From assembly GCA_963932145.1 (NCBI GenBank), contig OZ010611.1, positions 57,669,292 through 57,733,291 of the forward strand: a stretch of 64,000 nucleotides of DNA, written 5' to 3'. Each line of letters begins with the position of its first letter. Position 1 is the first letter of the stretch. Below are positions 26,788 to 38,583 of this stretch, piece after piece. Below the pieces are notes generated by a model. The model searched no databases. It had not been told where the DNA came from and was given only the letters and a program-made list of their open reading frames with translations. The translations under genes were made by a program, and so were the position numbers. The stretch is from Acanthosepion lycidas (Eukaryota; Mollusca; Cephalopoda; Sepiida; Sepiidae).

Positions 26788-29700
26788 CTCTAAATCTGGA
26801 TTGAAATTATTTTTCATTCTAATTCATAGAAATGGAGTAGCGTGCAATGGTGTCGTCTCATAAAACTGTGAGATAGTAGCAAAATTTGTGGGCACAAAAT
26901 GGGAGATCAGTGTCTTATTCTCTTCTGTTTGTGCCTTGTCTTTACCTTTTTATTCTATATTTAACATTATGTAGAGGCAAGGCCCCCGTCTAAATCTGGA
27001 TTGAAATTATTTTTCATTCTAATTCATAGAAATGGAGTAGCGTGCAATGGTGTCATCTCAGACAACTGTGAGTTAGTAAAAGAATTTGTGGGCACAAAAT
27101 GGGTGATCAGTGTCTTATTCTCTTCTGTTTGTACCTTGTCTTTATCTTTTTCTTCTATATTTAACATTATGTAGAGGCAAAGCCCCCCTCTAAATCTGGA
27201 TTGAAATTATTTTTCCTTCTAATTCATAGAAATGGAGTAGAGTGCATTGCTGTCGTCTCATACAACTGTGTGCTAGTAGAAAAATTTGTGGGCACAAAAT
27301 GGGTGATCAGTGTCTTATTCTCTTCTGTTTGTGCCTTGTCTTTAGCTTTTTCTTCTATATTTAACATTATGTAGAGGCAAGGCCCCCATCTAAATCTGGA
27401 TTGAAATTATTTTTCATTCTAATTCATAGAAATGGAGTAGCGTGCAATGGTGTCGTCTCATACAACTGTGAGTTAGTAGAAAAATTTGTGGGCACAAAAT
27501 GGGTGATCAATGTCTTATTCTCTTCTGTTTGTGCCTTATCTCTACCTTTTTCTTCTATATTTAACATTATGTAGAGGCAAGGCCCCCCTCTAAATCTGGA
27601 TTGAAATTATTTTTCATTCTCATTCATAGAAATGGAGTAGCGTGCAATGGTTTCGTCTCATACAACTGTGAGTTAGTAGAAAAATTTGTGGGCAAAAAAT
27701 GGGTGATCAGTGTCTTATTCTCTTCTGTTTGTGCCTTGTCTTTACCTTTTTCTTCTATATTTAAAATTATGGAGAGGCAAGGCCCCCTTCTAAATCTGGA
27801 TTGAAATTATTTTTCATTCTAATTCATAGAAATGGAGTAGCGTGCAATGGTGTCGTCTCATACAACTGTGAGTTAGTAGAAAAATTCGTGGGCACAAAAT
27901 GGGTGATCAGTGTCTTATTCTCTTCTGTTTGTGTCTTGTCTTTACCTTTTTATTCTATATGTAACATTATGTAGAGGCAAGGCCCCCCTATAAATCTGGA
28001 TTGAAATTATATTTCATTCTAATTCATAGAAATGGAGTAGCGTGCCATGATGTCGTCTCATACAACTGTGACTTAGAAGAAAAATTTGTGGGCACAAAAT
28101 GGGTGATCAGTGTCTTATTCTCTTCTGTTTGTGCCTTGTCTTTAGCTTTTTCTTCTATATTTAACATTATGTAGAGGCAAGGCCCCCCTCTAAATCTGCA
28201 TTGAAATTATTTTTCATTCTAATTCATAGAAATGGAGTAGCGTGCAATGGTGTCGTCTCATACAACTTTGAGTTAGTAGAAAAATTTGTGGGCAAAAAAT
28301 GGGTGATCAGTGTCTTATTCTCTTCTGTTTGTGCCTTGTGTTTACCTTTTTCTTCTATATTTAACATTATGTAGAGGCAAAGCCCCCATCTAAATGTGGA
28401 TTGAAATTATTTTTCATTCTAATTCATAGAAATGGACTAGCGTGCAATGGTATCGTCTGATAAAACTGTGAGATAGTAGCAAAATTTGTGGACACAAAAT
28501 GGGAGATCAGTGTCTTATTCTCTTCTGTTTGTGCCTTGTCTTTACCTTTTTATTCTATATTTAACATTATGTAGAGGCAAGGACCCCTCTAAATCTGGAT
28601 TGAAATTATATTTCATTCTAATTCATAGAAATGGAGTAGCGTGCAATGGTGTCGTCTCATAAATCTGTGAGAAAGCAGGAAAATTTGTGGGCACAAAATG
28701 GGAGATCAGTGTCTTATTCTCTTCTGTTTGTGCCTTGTCTTTACCTTTTTATTCTATATTTAACATTATGTAGAGGCAAGGCCCCCCACTAAATCTGGAT
28801 TGAAATTATTTTTCTTTCTAATTCATAGAAATGGAGTAGCGTGCAATGGTGTCGTCTCATACAACTGTGAGTTAGTAGAAAAATTTGTGGTCACAAAATG
28901 GGAGATCAGTGTCTTATTCTCTTCTGTTTGTGCCTTGTCTTTATCTTTTTCTTCTATATTTAACATTATGTAGAGGCAAGGCCCCCCTCTAAATCTGGAT
29001 TAAAAGTATTTTTCATTCTAATTCATAGAAATGGAGTAGCGTGCAATGGTGTCGTCTCATATAACTGTGAATTAGTAGAAAAATTTGTGGGCACAAAATA
29101 GGTGATCAATGACTTATTCTCTTCTGTTTGTGCCTTGTCTTTAGCTTTTTCTTCTATATTTAACATTATGTAGAGGCAAGGCCCCCCTCTAAATCTGGAT
29201 TGAAATTATTTTTCATTCTAATTCATAGAAATGGAGTAGCGTGCAATGGTGTCGTCTCATACAACTGTGAGTTAGTAGAAAAATTTGTGGGCACAAAATG
29301 GGTGATCAGTGTCTTATACTCTTCTGTTTGTGCCTTGTCTTTACCTTTTCCTTCTATATTTAACATTATGTAGAGGCAAGGCCCCCCTCTAAATCTGGAT
29401 TGAAATTATTTTTCTTTCTAATTCATAGAAATGGAGTAGCGTGCAATGGTGTCGTCTCATACAACTGTGAGTTAATAGAAAAATTTGTGGGCACAAAATG
29501 GGTGATCAGTGTCTTAGTCTCTTCTGTTTGTGCCTTGTCTTTAGCTTTTTCTTCTATATTTAACATTATGTAGAGGCAAGGCCCCCCTCTAAATCTGGAT
29601 TGAAAGTATTTTTCATTCTAATTCATAGAAATGGAGTAGCGTGCAATGGTGTCGTCTAATACAACTGTGAGTTAGTAGAAAAATTTGTGGGCACAAAATG

Positions 29701-30566
29701 GGCGATCAGTGTCTTATTCTCTTCTGTTTGTGCCTTGTCTTAAGATTTTTCTCCTATATTTAACATTATGTAGAGGCATGGCCCCCTCTAATTCTGGTTT
29801 GAAATTATTTTTCATTCTAATTCATAGAAATGGAGTAGCGTGCAATGGTGTCGTCTCATACAACTGTGAGTTAGTAGAAAAATTTGTGGGCAAAAAATGG
29901 GTGATCAGTGTCTTATTCTCTTCTGTTTGTGCCTTGTCTTTACCTTTTTCTTCTATATTTAACATTATGGAGAGGCAAGGCCCCCCTCTAAATCTGGATT
30001 GAAATTATTTTTCATTCTAATTCATAGAAATGGAGTAGCGTGCAATGGTGTCGTCTCATACAACTGTGACTTAGTAGAAAAATTCATGGGCACAAAATGG
30101 TTGATCTGTGACATATTCTCTTCTTTTTGTGCCTTGTCTTTAGCTTTTTCTTCTATATTTAACAATATGTAGAGGCAAGGCAACCCTCTAAATGTGGATT
30201 GAAATTATTTTTCATTCTAATTCATAGAAATGGAGTAGCGTGCAATGGTGTCGTCTCATAAAACTGTGAGATAGTAGCAAAATTTGTGGGCACAAAATGG
30301 GAGATCAGTGTCTTATTCTCTTCTGTTTGTGCCTTGTCTTTACCTTTTTATACTATATTTAACATTATGTAGAGGCAAGGCCCCCCTCTAAATCTGGATT
30401 GAAATTTTTTTTCATTCTAATTCATAGAAATGGAGTAGCGTGAAATGGTGTCGTCTCATACAACTGTGAGTTAGTAGACAAATTGGTGGGCACAAAATGG
30501 GTGATCAGTGTCTTATTCTCTTCTGTTTGTGCCTTGTCTTTAGCTTTTTCTTCTATATTTAACATT

Positions 30567-32770
30567 ATGTAGAGGTAAGGCCCCCCTCTAAATCTGAATT
30601 AAAAATTATTTTTCATTCTAATTCATAGAAATGGAGTAGCGTGCAATGGTGTCGTCTCATACCACTGTGAGTTAATTGAAAGATTTTGTGGGCAAAAAAT
30701 GGGTGATCAGTGTCTTATTCTCTTCTGTTTGTGCCTTGTCTTTACCTTTTTTCTTCTATATTTAACATTATGTAGAGGCAAGGCCCCCCTCTAAATCTGG
30801 ATTGAAATTATTTTTCATTCTAATTCATAGAAATGGAGTAGCGTGCAATGGTGTCGTCTCATACAACTGTGAGTTAGTAGAAAAATTTGTGGGCACAAAA
30901 TGGGTGATCAGTGTCTTATTCTCTTCTGTTTGTGCCTTGTCTTTAGCTTTTTCTTCTATATTTAACATTATGTAGAGGCAAGGCCCCCCTCTAAATCTGG
31001 ATTGAAATTATTTTTCATTCTAATTCATAGAAATGGAGTAGCGTGCAATGGTGTCGTCTCATACAACTGTGAGTTAGTAGAAAAATTTGTGGGCACAAAA
31101 TGGGGGTTCAGTGTATTATTCTCTTCTGTTTGTGCCTTGCCTTTAGCTTTTTCTTCTATATTTAACATTATGTAGAGGCAAGGCCCCCCTCTAAATCTCG
31201 CTTGAAATTATTTTTCATTCTAATTCATAGAAATGGAGTAGCGTGTAATGGTGTCGTCTCATACAACTGTGAGTTAGTAGAAAAATTTGTGGGCACAAAA
31301 TGGGTGATCAGTGTCTTATTCTCTTCTGTTTATGCCTTGTCTTTACCTATTTCTTCTATATTTAACATTATGTAGAGGCAAGGCCCCGCTCTAAATCTGG
31401 ATTCAAATTATTTTTCATTCTAATTCATAGAAATGGAGTAGCGTGCAATGGTGTCGTCTCATACAACTGTGAATTAGTAGAAAAATTTGTGGGCACAAAA
31501 TGGGTGAACAGTGATTTATTCTCTTCTGTTTTTGCCTTGTCTTTAGCTTTTTCTTCTATATTTAACATTATGTAGAGGCAAGGCCCCCCTCTAAATCTGG
31601 ATTGAAATTATTTTTCATTCTAATTCATAGAAATGCAGTAGCGTGCAATGGTGTCGTCTCATACAACTGTGAGTTAGTAGAAAAATTTGTGGTCACAAAA
31701 TGGGTGATCAGTGTCTTATTCTCTTCTGTTTATGCCTTGTCTTTAGCTTTTTCTTCTATATTAACATTATGTAGAGGCAAGGCCCCCCTCTAAATCTGGA
31801 TTGAAATTATTTTTCATTCTAATTCATAGAAATGGAGTAGCGTGCAATGGTGTCGTCTCATCCTACTGTGAGTTAGTAGAAATATTTGTGGGCACAAAAT
31901 GGTTGATCAATGACTTATTCTGTTCTGTTTGAGCCTTGTCTTTAACTTTTTCTTCTATATTTAACCTGATGTAGAGGCAAGGCCCCCCACTAAATCTGGA
32001 TTGAAATTATTTTTCATTCTAATTCATAGAAATGGAGTATCATGCAATGGTGTCGTCTCATAAAACTGTGAGTTAGTAGAAAAATTTGTGGGCACAAAAT
32101 GGGTGATCAGTGTCATATTCTCTTCTGTTTGTGCCTTGTCTTTACCTTTTTCTTCTATATTTAACATTATGTAGAGGCAAGGCCCCCCTCTCAATATGGA
32201 TTGAAATTATTTTTCATTCTAATTCATAGAAATGGAGTAGCGTGCAATGGTGTCGTGTCATACAACTGTGAGTTAGTAGAAAAATTTGTGGGCACAAAAA
32301 GGGTGATCAGTGTCTTATTCTCTTCTGTTTGGGCCTTGTCTTTAGCTTTTTCTTCTATATTTAACATTATGTAGAGGCAAGGCCACCCTCTAAATCTGGA
32401 TTAAAAATTATTTTTCATTCTAATTCATAGAAATGGAGTAGCGTGCAATGGTGTCGTCTCATACCACTGCGAGTTAGTTGAAAGAATTTGTGGGCAGAAA
32501 CTGGGTGATCAGTGTCTTATTCTCTTCTGTTTGTGCCTTGTCTTTACCTTTTTCTTCTATATTTAACATTATGTAGAGGAAAGGCCCCCCTCTAAATCTG
32601 GATTGAAATTATTTTTCATTCTATTTCATAGAAATGGAGTAGCGTGCAATGGTGTCGTCTCATACAACTGTGAGTTAGTAGAAAAATTTGTGGGCACAAA
32701 ATGTTTGATCAGTGTCTTATTCTCTTCTGTTTGTGCCTTGTCTTTAGCTTTTTCTTCTATATTTAACATT
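30567..32770 (+). repeat. Higher-order repeat, unit 1 (2,204 bp, 11 monomers)
   Basis: The unit starts with ATGTAGAGGTAAGG followed by AATCTGAATTAAAAATT and runs through monomers marked CATACCACTGTGAGTTAATTG, GGGGGTTC, ATCTCGCTTG, GGGTGAACAGTGATTT, AAATGCAGTAGCG, a TATATTAACATT (one T short), CATCCTACTG, TTTAACCTGATG and TCAATATGG. The next unit repeats this order at an offset of 2,204 bp with scattered differences. Confidence 0.88.
30770..30969 (+). repeat. Type monomer of the satellite (matches the consensus)
   Basis: This 200 bp copy matches the majority base at every position I compared, so it is a convenient reference. Landmarks by monomer position: C-tract at 15-20, the first CpG at 73-74, the second CpG at 86-87, GTGAGT at 100-105, a 14 bp dyad TTTGTGGGCACAAA at about 117-130, the BclI-type palindrome TGATCA at about 136-141, and a T/C-rich run from about 145 to 190. 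The length is close to a typical nucleosome repeat length. That match is suggestive only. Confidence 0.85.
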
Positions 32771-34974
32771 ATGTAGAGGTAAGGCCCCCCTCTAAATCTG
32801 AATTAAATATTATTTTTCATTCTAATTCATAGAAATGGAGTAGCGTGCAATGGTGTCGTCTCATACCACTGTGAGTTAGTTGAAAGATTTTGTGGGCAAA
32901 AAATGGGTGATCAGTGTCTTATTCTCTTCTGTTTGTGCCTTGTCTTTCCATTTTTTCTTCTATATTTAACATTATGTAGGGGCAAGGCCCCCCTCTAAAT
33001 CTGGATTGAAATTATTTTTCATTCTAATTCATAGAAATGGAGTAGCGTGCAATGGTGTCGTCTCATACAACTGTGAGTTAGTAGAAAAATTTGTGGGCAC
33101 AAAATGGGTGATCAGTGTCTTATTCTCTTCTGTTTGTGCCTTGTCTTTAGCTTTTTCTTCTATATTTAACATTATGTAGAGGCAAGGCCCCCCTCTAAAT
33201 CTGGATTGAAATTATTTTTCATTCTAATTCATATAAATGGAGTAGCGTGCAATGGTATCGTCTCATACAACTGTGAGTTAGTAGAAAAATTTGTGGGCAC
33301 AAAATGGGGGTTCAGTGTATTATTCTCTTCTGTTTGTGCCTTGCCTTTAGCTTTTTCTTCTATATTTAACATTATGTAGAGGCAAGGCCCCCCTCTAAAT
33401 CTCGCTTGAAATTATTTTTCATTCTAATTCATAGAAATGGAGTAGCGTGTAATGGTGTCGTCTCATACAACTGTGAGTTAGTAGAAAAATTTGTGGGCAC
33501 AAAATGGGTGATCAGTGTCTTATTCTCTTCTGTTTATGCCTTGTCTTTACCTATTTCTTCTATATTTAACATTATGTAGAGGCAAGGCCCCGCTCTAAAT
33601 CTGGATTCAAATTATTTTTCATTCTAATTCATAGAAATGGAGTAGCGTGCAATGGTGTCGTCTCATACAACTGTGAGTTAGTAGAAAAATTTGTGGGCAC
33701 AAAATGGGTGAACAGTGATTTATTCTCTTCTGTTTTTGCCTTGTCTTTAGCTTTTTCTTCTATATTTAACATTATGTAGAGGCAAGGCCCCCCTCTAAAT
33801 CTGGATTGAAATTATTTTTCATTCTAATTCATAGAAATGCAGTAGCGTGCAATGGTGTCGTCTCATACAACTGTGAGTTAGTAGAAAAATTTGTGGTCAC
33901 AAAATGGGTGATCAGTGTCTTATTCTCTTCTGTTTATGCCTTGTCTTTAGCTTTTTCTTCTATATTAACATTATGTAGAGGCAAGGCCCCCCTCTAAATC
34001 TGGATTGAAATTATTTTTCATTCTAATTCATAGAAATGGAGTAGCGTGCAATGGTGTCGTCTCATCCTACTGTGAGTTAGTAGAAATATTTGTGGGCACA
34101 AAATGGTTGATCAATGACTTATTCTGTTCTGTTTGAGCCTTGTCTTTAACTTTTTCTTCTATATTTAACCTGATGTAGAGGCAAGGCCCCCCACTAAATC
34201 TGGATTGAAATTATTTTTCATTCTAATTCATAGAAATGGAGTATCATGCAATGGTGTCGTCTCATAAAACTGTGAGTTAGTAGAAAAATTTGTGGGCACA
34301 AAATGGGTGATCAGTGTCATATTCTCTTCTGTTTGTGCCTTGTCTTTACCTTTTTCTTCTATATTTAACATTATGTAGAGGCAAGGCCCCCCTCTCAATA
34401 TGGATTGAAATTATTTTTCATTCTAATTCATAGAAATGGAGTAGCGTGCAATGATGTCGTCTCATACAACTGTGAGTTAGTAGAAAAATTTGTGGGCACA
34501 AAAAGGGTGATCAGTGTCTTATTCTCTTCTGTTTGGGCCTTGTCTTTAGCTTTTTCTTCTATATTTAACATTATGTAGAGGCAAGGCCACCCTCTAAATC
34601 TGGATTAAAAATTATTTTTCATTCTAATTCATAGAAATGGAGTAGCGTGCAATGGTGTCGTCTCATACCACTGCGAGTTAGTTGAAAGAATTTGTGGGCA
34701 GAAACTGGGTGATCAGTGTCTTATTCTCTTCTGTTTGTGCCTTGTCTTTACCTTTTTCTTCTATATTTAACATTATGTAGAGGAAAGGCCCCCCTCTAAA
34801 TCTGGATTGAAATTATTTTTCATTCTATTTCATAGAAATGGAGTAGCGTGCAATGGTGTCGTCTCATACAACTGTGAGTTAGTAGAAAAATTTGTGGGCA
34901 CAAAATGTTTCATCAGTGTCTTATTCTCTTCTGTTTGTGCCTTGTCTTTAGCTTTTTCTTCTATATTTAACATT
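32771..34974 (+). repeat. Higher-order repeat, unit 2 (2,204 bp)
   Basis: Same monomer order as the previous unit. Differences seen include GTAGGGGCAAGG near 32,977, CATATAAATGG with GGTATCG near 33,230-33,256, GTGAGTTAG for GTGAATTAG near 33,673, and AATGATGTCG near 34,450. A third unit starts at 34,975 with the same GAGGTAAGG marker but departs from the pattern after about 35,180. Confidence 0.88.
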
Positions 34975-37900
34975 ATGTAGAGGTAAGGCCCCCCTCTAAA
35001 TCTGAATTAAATATTATTTTTCATTCTAATTCATAGAAATGGAGTAGCGTGCAATGGTGTCGTCTCATACCACTGTGAGGTAGTTGAAAGATTTTGTGGG
35101 CAAAAAATGGGTGATCAGTGTCTTATTGTCTTCTGTTTGTGCCTTGTCTTTACATTTTTTCTTCTATGTTTAACATTATGTAGAGGCAAGGCTCCCCTCT
35201 AAATCTGGATTGAAATTATTTTTCATTCTAATTCATAGAAATGGAGTAGCGTGCAATCGTGTCGTCTCATACCACTGTGAGTTAGTAGAAAGAAATTGTG
35301 GGCAAAAAATGGGTGATCAGTGCCTTATTCTCTTCTGTTTGTCCCTTGTCTTTACCTTTTTCTTCTATATTTAACATTATGTAGAGGCAAGGCCCCCCTC
35401 TAAATCTGGATTGAAATTATTTTTCATTCTAATTCATAGAAATGGAGTAGCGTGCAATGGTGTCGTCTCATACAACTGTGAGTTAGTAGAAAAATTTGTG
35501 GGCACAAATGGGTGATCAGTGTCTTATTCTCTTCTGTTTGTGCCTTGTCTTTAGCTTTTTCTTCTATATTTAACATTATGTAGAGGCAAGGCCCCCCTCT
35601 AAATCTGGATTGAAATTATTTTTCATTCTAATTCATAGAAATGGAGTAGCGTGCAATGGTGTCGTCTCATACAACTGTGAGTTAGTAGAAAAATTTGTGG
35701 GCACAAAATGGGGGTTCAGTGTATTATTCTCTTCTGTTTGTGCCTTGCCTTTAGCTTTTTCTTCTATATTTAACATTATGTAGAGGCAAGGCCCCGCTCT
35801 AAATCTGGATTGAAATTATTTTTCATTCTAATTCATAGAAATGGAGTAGCGTGCAATGGTGTCGTCTCATACAACTGTGAGTTAGTAGAAAAATTTGTGG
35901 TCACAAAATGGGTGATCAGTGTATTATTCTCTTCTGTTTGTGTTTTGTCTTTAGCTTTTTCTTCTATATTTAACATTATGTAGAGGCAAGGCCCCCCTCT
36001 AAATCTGGATTGAAATTATTTTTCATTCTAATTCATAGAAATGGAGTAGCGTGCAATGGTGACATCTCATACAACTGTGAGTTAGTAGGAAAATTTGTGG
36101 GCAGAAAATGGGTGATCATTGACTTATTCTCTTCTGTTTGTGCCTTGTCTTTAGCTTTTTCTTCTATATTTAACATTATGTAGAGGCAAGGCCCCCCTCT
36201 AAATCTGGATTGAAATTATTTTTCATTCTAATTCATAGAAATGGAGTAGCGTGCAATGGTGACGTCTCATACAACTGTGAGTTAGCAGAAAAATTTGTGG
36301 GCACCAAATTGGTGATCAGTGTCATATTCTCTTCTGTTTGTGCCTTGTCTTTACCTTTTTCTTCTATATTTAACATTATGTAGAGGCAAGGCCCCCCTCT
36401 CAATATGGATTGAAATTATTTTTCATTCTAATTCATAGAAATGGAGTAGCGTGCAATGGTGTCGTCTCATACAACTGTGAGTTAGTAGAAAAATTTGTGG
36501 ACACAAAAAGGGTGATCAGTGTTTTATTCTCTTCTGTTTGTGCCTTGTCTTTAGCTTTTTCTTCTATATTTAACATTATGTAGAGGCAAGGCCACCCTCT
36601 AAATCTGGATTAAAAATTATTTTTCATTCTAATTCAGAGAAATGGAGTAGCGTGCAATGGTGTCCTCTCATACCACTGCGAGTTAGTTGAAAGAATTTGT
36701 GGGCAGAAACTGGGTGATCAGAGTCTTATTCTCTTCTGTTTGTGCCTTGTCTTTACATTTTTCTTCTATATTTAACATTATGTAGAGGCAAGGCTCCCCT
36801 CTAAATCTGGATTGAAATTATTTTTCATTCTAATTCATAGAAATGGAGTAGCGTGCAATAGTGTCGTCTCATACCACTGTGAGTTAGTAGAAAGAAATTG
36901 TGGGCAAAAAATGGGTGATCAGTGCCTTATTCTCTTCTGTTTGTGCCTTGTCTTTACCTTTTTCTTCTATATTTAACATTATGTAGAGGCAAGGCCCCCC
37001 TCTAAATCTGGATTGAAATTATTTTTCATTCTAATTCATAGAAATGGAGTAGCGTGCAATGGTGTCGTCTCATACAACTGTGAGTTAGTAGAAAAATTTG
37101 TGGGCACAAAATGGGTGATCAGTGTATTATTCTCTTCTGTTTGTGTTTTGTCTTTAGCTTTTTCTTCTATATTTAACATTATGTAGAGGCAAGGCCCCCC
37201 TCTAAATCTGGATTGAAATTATTTTTCATTCTAATTCATAGAAATGGAGTAGCTTGCAATGGTGACATCTCATACAACTGTGAGTTAGTAGGAAAATTTG
37301 TGGGCAGAAAATGGGTGATCATTGACTTATTCTCTTCTGTTTGTGCCTTGTCTTTAGCTTTTTCTTCTATATTTAACATTATGTAGAGGCAAGGCCCCCC
37401 TCTAAATCTGGATTGAAATTATTTTTCATTCTAATTCATAGAAATGGAGTAGCGTGCAATGGTGACGTCTCATACAACTGTGAGTTAGCAGAAAAATTTG
37501 TGGGCACCAAATGGGTGATCAGTGTCATATTCTCTTCTGTTTGTGCCTTGTCTTTACCTTTTTCTTCTATATTTAACATTATGTAGAGGCAAGGCACCCC
37601 TCTAAATCTGGATTGAAATTATTTTTCATTCTAATTCATAGAAATGGAGTAGCGTGCAATGGTGTCGTCTCATACAACTGTGAGTTAGTAGAAAAATTTG
37701 TGGACACAAAAAGGGTGATCAGTGTTTTATTCTCTTCTGTTTGTGCCTTGTCTTTAGCTTTTTCTTCTATATTTAACATTATGTAGAGGCAAGGCCACCC
37801 TCTAAATCTGGATTAAAAATTATTTTTCATTCTAATTCAGAGAAATGGAGTAGCGTGCAATGGTGTCCTCTCATACCACTGCGAGTTAGTTGAAAGAATT

Positions 37901-38583
37901 TGTCGGCAGAAACTGGGTGATCAGAGTCTTATTCTCTTCTGTTTGTGCCTTGTCTTTACATTTTTCTTCTATATTTAACATTATGTAGAGGCAAGGCCCC
38001 CCTCTAAATCTGGATTGAAATTATTTTTCATTCTAATTCATAGAAATGGAGTAGCGTGCAATGGTGTCGTCTCATACAACTGTGAGTTAGTAGAAAAATT
38101 TGTGGGCACAAAATGGGTGATCAGTGTCTTATTCTCTTCTGTTTGTGCCTTGTCTTTAGCTTTTTCTTCTATATTTAACATTATGTAGAGGCAAGGCCCC
38201 CCTCTAAATCTGGATTGAAATTATTTTTCATTCTAATTCATAGAAATGCAGTAGCGTGCAATGGTGTCGTCTCATACAACTGTGAGTTAGTAGAAAAATT
38301 TGTGGTCACAAAATGGGTGATCAGTGTCTTATTCTCTTCTGTTTGTGCCTTGTCTTTAGCTTTTTCTTCTATATTTAACATTATGTAGAGGCAAGGCCCC
38401 CCTCTAAATCTGGATTGAAATTATTTTTCATTCTAATTCATAGAAATGCAGTAGCGTGCAATGGTGTCGTCTCATCCTACTGTGAGTTAGTAGAAATATT
38501 TGTGGGCAAAAAAATGGTTGATCAATGACTTATTCTGTTCTGTTTGAGCCTTGTCTTTAACTTTTTCTTCTATATTTAACATT
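34975..38583 (+). repeat. Partial third unit and rearranged monomers
   Basis: The block begins as a third 2,204 bp unit, then recombines. A monomer with CATACCACTG and AGAAAGAAATTGTGGGC appears near 35,176 and again near 36,783. The pair GTGTATTATTC...TGTGTTTTGTC followed by GGTGACATCTC appears near 35,919-36,060 and again 1,202 bp later. One monomer near 35,505 is two bases short (GGGCACAAATGGG). The pattern looks like overlapping unequal exchanges. Confidence 0.7.

Larger units (their letters stand above)
20388..30566 (+). repeat. Array zone 3: exact 200 bp monomers, 3.0/3.4 kb higher-order repeat
   Basis: Up to about 28.5 kb nearly every monomer here is exactly 200 bp, so repeats stay in register with the numbering. 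The zone contains the 15/17-monomer higher-order repeat listed separately (20.4-26.8 kb). After it come monomers with TTTACCTTTTTATTC, AAAACTGTGAGATAG and GGACCCCTCTAAAT variants (26.8-30.5 kb). The last TCTTAAGATTTTTCTCC monomer I noticed is near 29,740. Confidence 0.75.

Noticed and set aside
30770..30969. Monomer built from two ancient half-repeats (TAGAAATGG...GTGCAATGG and TAGAAAAATT...GCACAAAATGG)
   Set aside because: The likeness is limited to short A-rich pieces with gaps, not clearly above chance for AT-rich DNA.
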